41,758 bases of DNA from Gammaproteobacteria bacterium (GTDB lineage: Bacteria; Pseudomonadota; Gammaproteobacteria; GCA-001735895), in contig JAACFA010000015.1 of NCBI GenBank assembly GCA_009937625.1, positions 1-41,758 on the forward strand, read 5' to 3'. Below the pieces are notes generated by a model. The model had not been told where the DNA came from, ran no database searches, and was given only the letters and a program-made list of their open reading frames with translations. Made by a program: the position numbers and the translations under genes. Within the stretch, counting starts at the first letter, position 1. The number at the start of each line of letters is the position of its first letter. Below are positions 25,441 through 33,276 of the stretch, piece after piece.

Positions 25441-26715
25441 ATGTTTAAATCTTTCTTCCCGAATCCAAAGCTGTTCTTCATGTCGGTGGTGATTTACGCG
25501 GCCGTCTGCAGTTTCGTCTGGTACAGCTTCAACGAGCATATCGGCGCCGTTCTCGGCTTCGACCTGACGTCGTCCGAGCCGGTTATCGGGCTGGGACATT
25601 TTTTAACCGATTCATTCTTGCTGTTTTATATCTACTACGTTGCCTGCTGCGCCCTGTTCGCGGCGTTCTGGTTCAGGCTGGCCCCACACCCCTGGCAATG
25701 GTGGTCGATCGTCGGTTCGATGCTAATCCTGTTCTCCACCTATTACTCGGTGCAGGTATCGGTTGCGATCAATAACTGGCGGCGGCCTTTTTTCGACCTG
25801 GTGCAAAATGCGCTGGGCGGTTCAGCGTCGCAAAGCGGCGATAATATCGAGGTGACGAAATCAGCAGAGGCAATCTCGTCGGACTCCGCCGGACTCTACG
25901 ACCTGATTCTCGTTTTTGCCGAAATTGCTTTCCTCTTCGTGTTCGTTTTCGTCGTCACTCGCTTCTTCGTGAGCCACTTTATTTTTCGCTGGCGCACCGC
26001 CATGAACGACTATTACACCGCGCAGTGGGAGCGAGTGCGTAAAATCGAGGGCGCCTCGCAGCGGATCCAGGAAGACACCATGCGATTTGCTGAAATCATG
26101 GAAGGCCTGGGGGTTTCGATTGTCGACGCGGTGATGACGCTGTTCGCGTTTCTACCGGTGCTTTGGGCCCTGTCCGAGTATGTAAAAGAGCTGCCCCTGG
26201 TTGGCGAGATTGCCCATCCGCTGTTCGTTGCTTCACTGGTATGGTCGATATTCGGCACCGGCTTGCTGGCGATTGTCGGCATAAAACTGCCCGGCTTGTT
26301 CTTCAAGAACCAGCGCGTGGAAGCCGCTTTTCGCAAGGAACTGGTATACGGTGAGGACGATGATTCTCGCGCTCAACCGATGACGCTGAAAGAGCTGTTC
26401 GCCAACGTACGCAAGAACTACTTCAAGATTTACTTTCATTACATGTATTTCAATGTCGCCCGAGGCATGTACATTCAGGCGGACAATATCTTCGTCTACG
26501 TGCTGCTGATACCGACGATTGCCGCCGGCGCGATTACCTTCGGCATCCTGCAGCAAATACTGACCGCCTTCAGCCAGGTCAGCAATTCGTTTCAGTACCT
26601 GGTGAATTCGTGGACCACGATTGTCGAACTGTTGTCGATTTACAAACGCTTGAGCTCCTTCGAGGCGGCAATCAAGAACCAGCCACTACCGGCCATCGAT
26701 CAACTGGCGACATGA
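25441..26715 (+). CDS. sbmA: SbmA/BacA-family peptide transporter
   Basis: An inner-membrane protein of 424 residues with about seven to eight hydrophobic segments, starting 'MFKSFFPNPKLFF' as in E. coli SbmA (406 residues). Family segments include 'FYIYYVACCALFAAFWFRLAP', 'VAINNWRRPFFDLVQNAL' and 'WRTAMNDYYTAQWERVRKIEGASQRIQEDTMRF' (around residues 180-215). SbmA is a proton-driven importer of peptides such as microcins and proline-rich antimicrobial peptides; no ATPase domain is present. It lies 74 nt after hemH and 40 nt before the TANGO2-like gene, so one transcript is plausible. The natural substrate is unknown. Confidence 0.88.
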   Translation: MFKSFFPNPKLFFMSVVIYAAVCSFVWYSFNEHIGAVLGFDLTSSEPVIGLGHFLTDSFLLFYIYYVACCALFAAFWFRLAPHPWQWWSIVGSMLILFSTYYSVQVSVAINNWRRPFFDLVQNALGGSASQSGDNIEVTKSAEAISSDSAGLYDLILVFAEIAFLFVFVFVVTRFFVSHFIFRWRTAMNDYYTAQWERVRKIEGASQRIQEDTMRFAEIMEGLGVSIVDAVMTLFAFLPVLWALSEYVKELPLVGEIAHPLFVASLVWSIFGTGLLAIVGIKLPGLFFKNQRVEAAFRKELVYGEDDDSRAQPMTLKELFANVRKNYFKIYFHYMYFNVARGMYIQADNIFVYVLLIPTIAAGAITFGILQQILTAFSQVSNSFQYLVNSWTTIVELLSIYKRLSSFEAAIKNQPLPAIDQLAT

Positions 26716-26755
26716 GCCAGCGGCGTTGTGACTGCAGGACAGCGACCGGAAAGCC

Positions 26756-27529
26756 ATGTGCCTGATCCTGTTTGCCTATCGCCAGCACGCGGATTACCCG
26801 CTGATCCTGATTGCCAACCGCGACGAGTATTACGCACGCCCGACGCGTAACGCACACTGGTGGGACGATAAGCCGATGCTGGCCGGGCGCGACCTCGAGG
26901 CTGGCGGCACCTGGCTCGGCATCAGCCGCGAGGGCCGCTTCGCCGCGGTTACCAACGTGCGCGAGCCAGGCGGTATGAAGCCCGGCAAGAAATCGCGCGG
27001 TGAGCTGACGGTGGATTTCCTGGCAGGCGCCACTCCCGCCGAGTCCTACCTGCAGGAACTAACGACAAGGGACGGTGACTATGCCGGCTTCAACCTGCTG
27101 CTCGGCGACAGCCGGGGATTCTGGTTTTACTCCAATCGCGATCACGGCATTCGCCTCATCGAACCCGGTGTTCACGGCATCTGTAACGGCGCCTTCGACG
27201 AACCCTGGCCCAAGCTAAGCTCCGGCAAGGCGGAACTGGCGTCGATACTCGAAGGCGATATCGTCGCCAGCGAGCTGATGGAAATCCTGACAGACCACCA
27301 GACCGCGGCCGACCACGAGTTGCCGCAGACCGGTGTACCGCTCGATGTCGAGCGTATGCTGTCGAGTCGCTTTATCCGCTCGCCCGAGTACGGCACCCGC
27401 GCCTGCACCGTGTTAACCATAGATCGCCACGGCAAGGTCAGTTTCAGCGAACAGAATTTCCGCGACGCCGACCACGGTGGCGAATTGGTAACCGAATCTT
27501 TCTCTCTGGAACCTGGATTATTCGAATGA
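26756..27529 (+). CDS. TANGO2/NRDE-family protein
   Basis: A cytoplasmic protein of 257 residues. It begins 'MCLILFAYRQHADYPLILIANRDEYYARPT', with Cys2 and the diagnostic 'NRDE' at residues 22-25, and has 'WLGISREGRFAAVTNVRE', 'GFNLLLGD' and 'GTRACTVLTID'. The fold is of the Ntn-hydrolase type with an N-terminal cysteine, and full length is kept. The animal homologues TANGO2/HRG-9 are implicated in haem trafficking. Here the gene sits two positions after ferrochelatase, which supports a haem role. It ends 9 nt before the convergent tatD gene. GGAAAG precedes the ATG. Confidence 0.85.
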   Translation: MCLILFAYRQHADYPLILIANRDEYYARPTRNAHWWDDKPMLAGRDLEAGGTWLGISREGRFAAVTNVREPGGMKPGKKSRGELTVDFLAGATPAESYLQELTTRDGDYAGFNLLLGDSRGFWFYSNRDHGIRLIEPGVHGICNGAFDEPWPKLSSGKAELASILEGDIVASELMEILTDHQTAADHELPQTGVPLDVERMLSSRFIRSPEYGTRACTVLTIDRHGKVSFSEQNFRDADHGGELVTESFSLEPGLFE

Positions 27530-27538
27530 CTGGAATCG

Positions 27539-28300
27539 TCAGTCCAGCTTAAACAGGGTTTCGGCGTTACGGTTGAGAGTGGCGGCCAGATCCGCGGCGT
27601 CGCACTGGCGCAATTCAGCCATGGTTCGAAGATGCTCGGTTATATAGGCCGGCTCGTTGAGCTCACCACGATGAGCGGCGCCGGGCTGATCGGGGGCGTC
27701 CGATTCCATCAGCAGCGCGTCGTCGGGCATGGCCGCGACCACGGCGCGCAGTTTGTTGGCGCGCTCGAAACTGACGGTTGCCGCGATGCCCAGCTTGAAT
27801 CCGAGATCATACAGCTGCCGCGCCTGCTGCAGGCTGCCAGCAAAGCTGTGCACGACGCCACCGCTCCCGTGAAGACGCAACAGGCTGATGACGTCGTCCA
27901 TCGCCCTGCGCGCGTGCACGATTACCGGCAGCCGATGGTTCGCAGCCAGCTGCAACTGCTCGGTAAAGAGTTGTCGCTGCCATTGCTCGTCGACCCTCGA
28001 AGCGTAAAAATCGAGGCCGCACTCGCCCACTGCAACCGGCTGCTCGCGCTCGAGCCATTCATCCAGTTCGCGCAGGTGCGCCACCTGGTGCTGCTCGACA
28101 AACCAGGGATGCAAACCGTAGGCTGCATACAAACCCTCATGCGTGGTGCATAGCTGCTTGAGCTTGTCCCAGCGATTCGCGCTGGTCGCCGGAATCACCA
28201 TGCGCCGGACACCGGCCGCGACGGCACGTGCAATCACGGCATCACGCTGTGGGTCGAAGCGGTCATCGTCCAGGTGACAGTGGCTGTCAATTAGTTGCAT
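27539..28300 (-). CDS. TatD-family metal-dependent hydrolase
   Basis: A 253-residue TIM-barrel metallohydrolase. Metal ligands appear in 'MQLIDSHCHLDDDRF', 'VAVGECGLDFY', 'LPVIVHARRA', 'GGVVHSFAG' and 'LLMESDAPDQPG'. TatD proteins are metal-dependent DNases or RNases, sometimes tied to quality control. This copy lacks the usual long C-terminal extension. It is downstream of the phosphoribulokinase-family gene (61-nt gap) on the same strand, and converges with the TANGO2-like gene. Paralogues YcfH and YjjV are hard to separate by eye, so no symbol is given. Confidence 0.87.
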   Translation of the reverse strand: MQLIDSHCHLDDDRFDPQRDAVIARAVAAGVRRMVIPATSANRWDKLKQLCTTHEGLYAAYGLHPWFVEQHQVAHLRELDEWLEREQPVAVGECGLDFYASRVDEQWQRQLFTEQLQLAANHRLPVIVHARRAMDDVISLLRLHGSGGVVHSFAGSLQQARQLYDLGFKLGIAATVSFERANKLRAVVAAMPDDALLMESDAPDQPGAAHRGELNEPAYITEHLRTMAELRQCDAADLAATLNRNAETLFKLD

Positions 28301-28361
28301 GCGGTGGCTCCAGCTGGATACGCTCGAACCCGAGCTCGATACATTCGCGCTCGTAACTTCA

Positions 28362-29252
28362 TCAGTCGTTGCGGCGTTGCATCAGGTCGCTGATGATCGG
28401 GGTTAGAATAATCTCCATCGCCATCCCCATTTTGCCGCCGGGTACGACTATCGTGTTGCGGCGCGACATGAAAGCACCGCTCACCATAGACAGCAGATTG
28501 GTAAAATCGGTGTTGCGTATATCGGGTTTGCGGAAACGGATCACGACGAAACTCTCGTCCAGCGTCGGTATGTCGCGCGCGATAAAAGGATTCGACGTAT
28601 CCACCGTGGCGACGCGCTGGAAATTGATATCGGTTTCGGAAAACTGCGGCGTAATGTATTTAACGTAGTCCGGCATGCGCCGCAAGATACTGTCGACCAC
28701 CTCGTGCTGGCTGTAGCCGCGTTCGGCGCTATCGCGATGAATCTTTTGAATCCACTCGAGATTGACCACGGGCACCACCCCCAGCTTGAGGTCGACATAA
28801 CGCGTCATATCGACCTCGGCAGTCTTCACCAGGCCGTGCAGCCCCTCGTAAAACAGTAAATCAGTGCCAGGCTCGATCTCTTCCCAGGGTGTAAAGTCGC
28901 CCGCCACGCACGCCATGCCGAGGCGTTCGCCATGGCGGCGCGCCTCGTCATCGTCGTGCAGGTAGAAACGCCTCTGCCCGCCACCAGTTTCGCCATAGGT
29001 GCGGAACAGCTGCTGCAGACGCTCAAACCGGTTGGCCTGTTCACCGAAATGACTGAGCCTGACGCCGGCGTTGCCGGCTTCCGCCATCTTCTGCTGCATT
29101 TCAGCGCGGTTGTAGCGATGGAAGCTATCGCCCTCGATAACGACCGAGCTAATATTCTGCCGATGAAAAATCGATTCCAGCGCTTTCTTGACGGTCGAGG
29201 TTCCCGCACCGGACGAGCCGGTGACGACGATTACTGGATGCTTTCTCGACAT
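28362..29252 (-). CDS. prkB: Phosphoribulokinase-family protein
   Basis: A 296-residue P-loop kinase matching bacterial (class I) phosphoribulokinase: Walker A 'VTGSSGAGTSTVKKAL', 'IEGDSFHRYNRAEMQQ', 'YLHDDDEARRHG', 'LLFYEGLHGLV' and 'GVVPVVNLEWIQKIHRD'. The reaction would be ATP plus ribulose 5-phosphate to ribulose 1,5-bisphosphate. No RuBisCO or other Calvin-cycle gene is in the window. Many heterotrophic gammaproteobacteria carry a stand-alone homologue (E. coli prkB), so autotrophy should not be inferred, and the symbol is tentative. GGCGGAG lies upstream of the ATG at good spacing. Two tandem stop codons (TGATGA) end it. Confidence 0.85.
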   Translation of the reverse strand: MSRKHPVIVVTGSSGAGTSTVKKALESIFHRQNISSVVIEGDSFHRYNRAEMQQKMAEAGNAGVRLSHFGEQANRFERLQQLFRTYGETGGGQRRFYLHDDDEARRHGERLGMACVAGDFTPWEEIEPGTDLLFYEGLHGLVKTAEVDMTRYVDLKLGVVPVVNLEWIQKIHRDSAERGYSQHEVVDSILRRMPDYVKYITPQFSETDINFQRVATVDTSNPFIARDIPTLDESFVVIRFRKPDIRNTDFTNLLSMVSGAFMSRRNTIVVPGGKMGMAMEIILTPIISDLMQRRND

Positions 29253-29444
29253 GTTGCTAACTCCGCCTGGCTCGAGCGCCGATTTTAGCCTGTTTTACAA
29301 GCGCCGGCGACGATTGCTACGCCTTCGGCTTTGTAGCTGCAGGTAATATTGTGTAGACTATTTTGGATATTCCTGTCTCATCTTGTCAGCGCTAAAATTC
29401 TTTGGCACTACTTGATCCAAGCGGAGCTATAAACGGATACAAAA

Positions 29445-29472
29445 ACCAGCAGGAGGGGGACGCCTGGCTGGT
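29445..29472 (+). other. Hairpin with ribosome-site-like loop in the SLC13 leader
   Basis: ACCAGC-AGG (29445-29453) can pair with CCT-G-GCTGGT (29463-29472) with one bulged G, leaving a 9-nt loop. An extremely strong Shine-Dalgarno-like run, AGGAGGGGG (29451-29459), is split between stem and loop. No long reading frame starts just after it; the only nearby frame is GTG TTT AGT TAT TGA (29471-29485). It lies 29 nt before the permease's TTG start. A translational control element is possible; chance is also possible. Confidence 0.3.
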
Positions 29473-29500
29473 GTTTAGTTATTGAGGATTCGACCAACCT

Positions 29501-31495
29501 TTGAGCAGATTATCGAGAATACTCAGGACCAGGCTAAAAAGGGTCCGGCTGAAAAAGCTGCGCAGCACAAAATGGTTGGCCGGAATACTTTTCGTCATGC
29601 TGGGCTGGTATGTTACGGGGGTCACTCCAAGCACTGAAATTGCGTGGGTTGCCGGCCTGCTGTTTTTCACCATTTACCTGTTCATCTTCGAAATTGTCAA
29701 GGTTGACGAGGCCGCGGTCACCATCATGGTGCTGCTCGGCGTTTCGTCGCTGCTGGCGCCGGTCATGGGGCTCGAGCAGGGGCTGGTCGACACGCACCAC
29801 CTGTTCGATGGCTTCGCCAGTAACGCGGTGATGTCAATCATAGCGGTCATGATCATCGGTGCCGGACTCGACAAGACTGGCCTCATGAGCAAAGTGGCCG
29901 CCTACATACTGCAGGTCGGCGGCACCTCGGAGAGCCGGATTATCCCGATCGTATCTGGCACCGTCGGCATCATTTCCTCGTTCATGCAAAACGTTGGGGC
30001 CGCGGCGCTGTTCTTGCCGGTGGTGAGCCGCATTTCGGCGCGCTCCGGGCTGCCGATGTCGCGCCTGCTGATGCCGATGGGCTTTACCGCGATCCTGGGC
30101 GGTACCGTCACCATGGTCGGCTCCTCGCCGCTGATACTGCTGAACGACCTGATACTGACCTCGAACCGGGCGCTGCCGATTTATCAGCAAATGAGAACCT
30201 TTGACCTGTTCGCGGTGACGCCGGTGGGGCTGGCGCTAGTCGCTACCGGAATCATCTATTTCGTGCTGGCGGGCAAGTTCGTGCTTCCCAAGGCTTCCTC
30301 CGAAGCCACCGCCGCGGTTACCGGCAGCAGCAAGTACCTCGAGGAAGTTTACGGCGTCAACTATATGCTGTTCGAGGTAAACGTGCCCGCGGATAGCCCC
30401 CTGGTCGGGCAGGTACTAAATGATATCGAATCGATCAACAAGATCCGCGTGATCGCGGTCAAGGCCGCGGGCGCGGGCATGCGCGCAAGCCGCGGCGATA
30501 TTTCGCGCGACGTTGATATCGGCCCAGACTCGGCCCTGGGCGTCCTGTGCTCCCCGGAACACCTGAAAGACTTCGTCGACAAATACGGCCTGACGATTCA
30601 AAAAGGTTTACGGGTGTTTTCAGAAGTGCTGTCTTCGGCGCAGGCCGGAATCGCAGAGATCGTTATCCCCCCGGGCTCGGCGCTAATCGGGAAGTCGGCG
30701 CTGGACGTCTGGATGCGAAAGACCTATGGCCTCGCAATGGTGGCGCTGCATCGCGATGGCGAAACCATGATGGAAGGTGAACATATTCGAGAGATACCCC
30801 TGGAGGCGGGCGACACGATTCTGGCACATACCACCTGGCGCGCGCTGGCGCACCTCGAGCGAGATCGCAACTTCGTCATCGTTACCTCGGAGTACCCGCG
30901 CGAAGAAACCCGCCCCAACAAAGTTGGCTGGGCGACTTTCTTTTTCTCGCTGGCGCTGTTTATGGTGCTATTCACCGACCTGCGGTTGTCGGTGGCGTTG
31001 ATGACCGGCGCGGTCGGCATGGTTATCTCCGGTGTACTCAAGATCGAGGAGGCCTACGAATCGGTATCCTGGAGCACCGTGTTCCTGCTGGCGAGCCTGA
31101 TCCCGCTCGGCCTCGCCGTCGAAACCAGCGGCACCGCGAAATGGATCGCCGAGCAAACCCTGCTGGTGGTCGGCGACATGCCAATCTGGGTGATCCAGGC
31201 CGCGGTCGCGCTGCTGGCAACCTTCTTCACGCTGGTCATGTCGAACGTCGGCGCCACCGTGCTGCTGGTGCCGCTGGCGGTCAACATCGCGATCGGCGCC
31301 GGTGCGAACCCGGCGGTGTTTGCACTGACCGTGGCGATCGCCACCTCCAACTCATTCCTGATACCTACCCACCAGGTAAACGCACTGATCCAGGGCCCGG
31401 GCGGCTACCGCGTTCCCGACTTCATGAAGGCGGGCGGCATCATGAGCATCCTGTTCGTGGTCGTCATGCTGATCATGATGAACATCGTCTTTTAG
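29501..31495 (+). CDS. SLC13/SAC-type anion permease with TrkA-C (RCK) domains
   Basis: A 664-residue inner-membrane permease. Two membrane halves are visible: residues about 25-260 (with 'IISSFMQNVGAAALFLPVV' and 'MGFTAILGGTVTMVGSSPLI') and about 475-664 (with 'VMSNVGATVLLVPLAVNI'). The 'N-V-G-A' re-entrant motifs are typical of the DASS/ArsB superfamily. Between them lie two TrkA-C domains ('YMLFEVNVPADSPLVGQVL' and 'IVIPPGSALIGKSALDVW'). Relatives transport sulfate, dicarboxylates or other anions; the substrate here is unknown. The start is TTG at 29501 with GAGGA upstream; the basic N-terminus ('RTRLKRVRLKKLR') suits an inside-positive tail. Its 3' end overlaps convergent trmB by 23 bp. 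Confidence 0.83.
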   Translation: MSRLSRILRTRLKRVRLKKLRSTKWLAGILFVMLGWYVTGVTPSTEIAWVAGLLFFTIYLFIFEIVKVDEAAVTIMVLLGVSSLLAPVMGLEQGLVDTHHLFDGFASNAVMSIIAVMIIGAGLDKTGLMSKVAAYILQVGGTSESRIIPIVSGTVGIISSFMQNVGAAALFLPVVSRISARSGLPMSRLLMPMGFTAILGGTVTMVGSSPLILLNDLILTSNRALPIYQQMRTFDLFAVTPVGLALVATGIIYFVLAGKFVLPKASSEATAAVTGSSKYLEEVYGVNYMLFEVNVPADSPLVGQVLNDIESINKIRVIAVKAAGAGMRASRGDISRDVDIGPDSALGVLCSPEHLKDFVDKYGLTIQKGLRVFSEVLSSAQAGIAEIVIPPGSALIGKSALDVWMRKTYGLAMVALHRDGETMMEGEHIREIPLEAGDTILAHTTWRALAHLERDRNFVIVTSEYPREETRPNKVGWATFFFSLALFMVLFTDLRLSVALMTGAVGMVISGVLKIEEAYESVSWSTVFLLASLIPLGLAVETSGTAKWIAEQTLLVVGDMPIWVIQAAVALLATFFTLVMSNVGATVLLVPLAVNIAIGAGANPAVFALTVAIATSNSFLIPTHQVNALIQGPGGYRVPDFMKAGGIMSILFVVVMLIMMNIVF

Positions 31496-32165
31496 CAAAC
31501 AGTAAATCCCACACGCCGTGTCCGAGCCGGCGACCGCGCTGTTCGAAGCGGGTTAACGGACGATAGGACGGGCAGGCGGCGTAGCCTTCCGCGTTACCCT
31601 GGTTGTCGAAACGCTCGTCGGCGAGAAACTGCTCGGCTATCCATTCCGCGTAATCCTGCCAGTCGGTGGCGATATGGATAACCGCACCCGGCTTGAGAGC
31701 GTTATATATAAGATCACGAAAGCGGGAGTTGACGATGCGCCGCTTGTGATGGCGTTTCTTGTGCCAGGGATCGGGAAAAAACAAAAACACTCGATCCAGC
31801 GAGGCAGGCGGAATCATGTGCTGCAATACCTCGATTGCGTCGTGCCTGATCAGGCGCACATTATCGAGCCCTTGCCGATGCACCTGGTTCAGGCAGCGGC
31901 CGATACCGGGTTCGTGCACTTCGATACCGAGATACAGGCTGCGGGCATCGGCAGCTGCCATACAAAGCAACGCATCGCCGTTGCCGATACCGATTTCCAT
32001 TTTTACCGCATCGAAACACCGCGGCAAATCAACCCGTTTTTCGGCAAAGTCGATACCGTATATCTGCCAGTAGTTTTGCAATGCGCTTTTCTGCGACGGA
32101 GTAATCCGTCCGCTGCGGCGCACGAAACTGCGTATAGAACGCTTATCGGGATCATTAGTGGGCAT
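31473..32165 (-). CDS. trmB: tRNA (guanine-N7)-methyltransferase
   Basis: TrmB methylates G46 in the tRNA variable loop with AdoMet. The 230-residue protein has the AdoMet site 'KMEIGIGNGDALLCMA', 'YLGIEVHEPGIGRCL', the catalytic-loop signature 'LFFPDPWHKKRHHKRRI', and 'HIATDWQDYAEWI'. The N-terminal tail 'RSIRSFVRRSGRITPSQ' is typical. The start ATG 32165 is 134 bp from the divergent prepilin operon. The last 23 bp overlap the end of the permease gene on the other strand. Confidence 0.93.
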   Translation of the reverse strand: MPTNDPDKRSIRSFVRRSGRITPSQKSALQNYWQIYGIDFAEKRVDLPRCFDAVKMEIGIGNGDALLCMAAADARSLYLGIEVHEPGIGRCLNQVHRQGLDNVRLIRHDAIEVLQHMIPPASLDRVFLFFPDPWHKKRHHKRRIVNSRFRDLIYNALKPGAVIHIATDWQDYAEWIAEQFLADERFDNQGNAEGYAACPSYRPLTRFEQRGRRLGHGVWDLLFAKRRCSS

Positions 32166-32299
32166 TTTGTGACGAGTGTCGCAGGTCGTATATCGTTGTT
32201 TTATGCGGTTTTTTGGGCTATGTACCGTTTATCGGTGCTTTTTTATATCTCATCTTGTTTTACGCGGACTTTTCCCCGAGTTGGATTAGGATTACGGGC

Positions 32300-32809
32300 A
32301 TGAAAAAAAATTCAGGTTTTACCTTGTTGGAGTTACTGGTCTTGTTAGCGGTGCTCGCCATCCTCGTGGCCGTTGGCACTCCTACCATGAGCGAGTTTAT
32401 CAAAAACAATCGCTTGACTACACAGATTAATACGCTGGTGGGCGATCTGGCTTATGCGCGCAGCGAAGCGGTCACGAGAAACTTGCCGGTTGTCGTCTGC
32501 GCGAGCAACAACCAGACGTCGTGCTCTTCCGCCAATTGGGCCGATGGCTGGATCGTCTTTAGCGACATCGACAATAACGGCGATGTCTCCGCCGGTGAAG
32601 TGGTGCTCCGGGCTCAGCAGCTGCTGGAAGGCAATAACACGCTCGTCAGCACGACCGGCAGCAGCGTAGTCTACGACAGTCGCGGATTCTCGCCGAATTC
32701 CAACGGCAGTTTTTCGCTTTGCGACGAGCGCGGGCCGGCACATGTCAAGTCGATCACGATTTCGAATACCGGGCGTGTCAGAAAGGGAGGCAGCGCATCA
32801 TGCACTTGA
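32300..32809 (+). CDS. fimT: Type IV minor pilin, FimT/FimU (GspH) family
   Basis: A type IV prepilin of 169 residues. The class III leader is 'MKKNSG' followed by the conserved 'FTLLELLVLLAVLAILVAVG' helix with Glu5 of the mature protein. PilD would cleave after the glycine and methylate the phenylalanine. The GspH/FimT C-terminal domain has 'VVVCASNNQTSC' and 'WADGWIVFSDIDNNGDVSAGE'. The ATG at 32300 is preferred because it gives a correct short leader; a longer in-frame start at 32213 would not. It opens the minor-pilin operon, fills the FimU/FimT position, and overlaps pilV by 10 nt. Confidence 0.88.
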   Translation: MKKNSGFTLLELLVLLAVLAILVAVGTPTMSEFIKNNRLTTQINTLVGDLAYARSEAVTRNLPVVVCASNNQTSCSSANWADGWIVFSDIDNNGDVSAGEVVLRAQQLLEGNNTLVSTTGSSVVYDSRGFSPNSNGSFSLCDERGPAHVKSITISNTGRVRKGGSASCT

Positions 32810-33276
32810 ACCCACGCAAACAGCTGGGCCTGACTCTGGTCGAGTCCCTGATTGCCCTGCTGGTGATTTCGATCGGCCTGCTGGGCATTGCCGCCCTGCA
32901 GATTAGCTCGATGCAACAGAACGCGAGCGCCCTCAATCATAGCCAGGCAGTCTGGATCGCCTACAACATGGCGGACCGGATCCGCGCCAATATTACCCAG
33001 TTCGGCAACTATGCGGGTATCGATACCGATACCGGCTACTCGGAGGACTGCATGACCGGCACCTGCAATACGAACCAGATGATCACCGCGGACGCCGCCG
33101 ACTGGACGACCCATGTGCAAAATTTGCCCAACGGCAGAGGCATGGTTACCGGCGACCCAACCCGACTCGTGATCTCGGTGATGTGGGACGACGAGGGCAC
33201 CGGAGCCACCGGCACCGGCTGCGATCCGATTAATTCAAACGATTTAACCTGTTACACGGTGACTATGATCCAATGA
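32800..33276 (+). CDS. pilV: Type IV minor pilin PilV
   Basis: A 158-residue prepilin: leader 'MHLNPRKQLG', then 'LTLVESLIALLVISIGLLG' with mature Glu5. The PilV family tail is seen in 'QNASALNHSQAVWIAYNMADRIRAN'. The start at 32800 is set by GGGAGG 9 nt upstream and by the correct leader length. Minor pilins PilV, W, X and the FimU-type protein form the priming complex at the pilus tip with PilY1. The gene overlaps fimT (10 nt) and pilW (4 nt, ATGA), so the block is translationally coupled. Confidence 0.88.
   Translation: MHLNPRKQLGLTLVESLIALLVISIGLLGIAALQISSMQQNASALNHSQAVWIAYNMADRIRANITQFGNYAGIDTDTGYSEDCMTGTCNTNQMITADAADWTTHVQNLPNGRGMVTGDPTRLVISVMWDDEGTGATGTGCDPINSNDLTCYTVTMIQ

Noticed and set aside
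28301-28361. Coding continuation after the prk stop codons ('ECIELGFERIQLEP')
   Set aside because: It reads protein-like but follows two tandem stops and has no own start; readthrough is unsupported, so it was treated as intergenic.
28362-29252. Phosphoribulokinase as proof of autotrophy
   Set aside because: No other Calvin-cycle gene is present, and PrkB homologues occur in heterotrophs.
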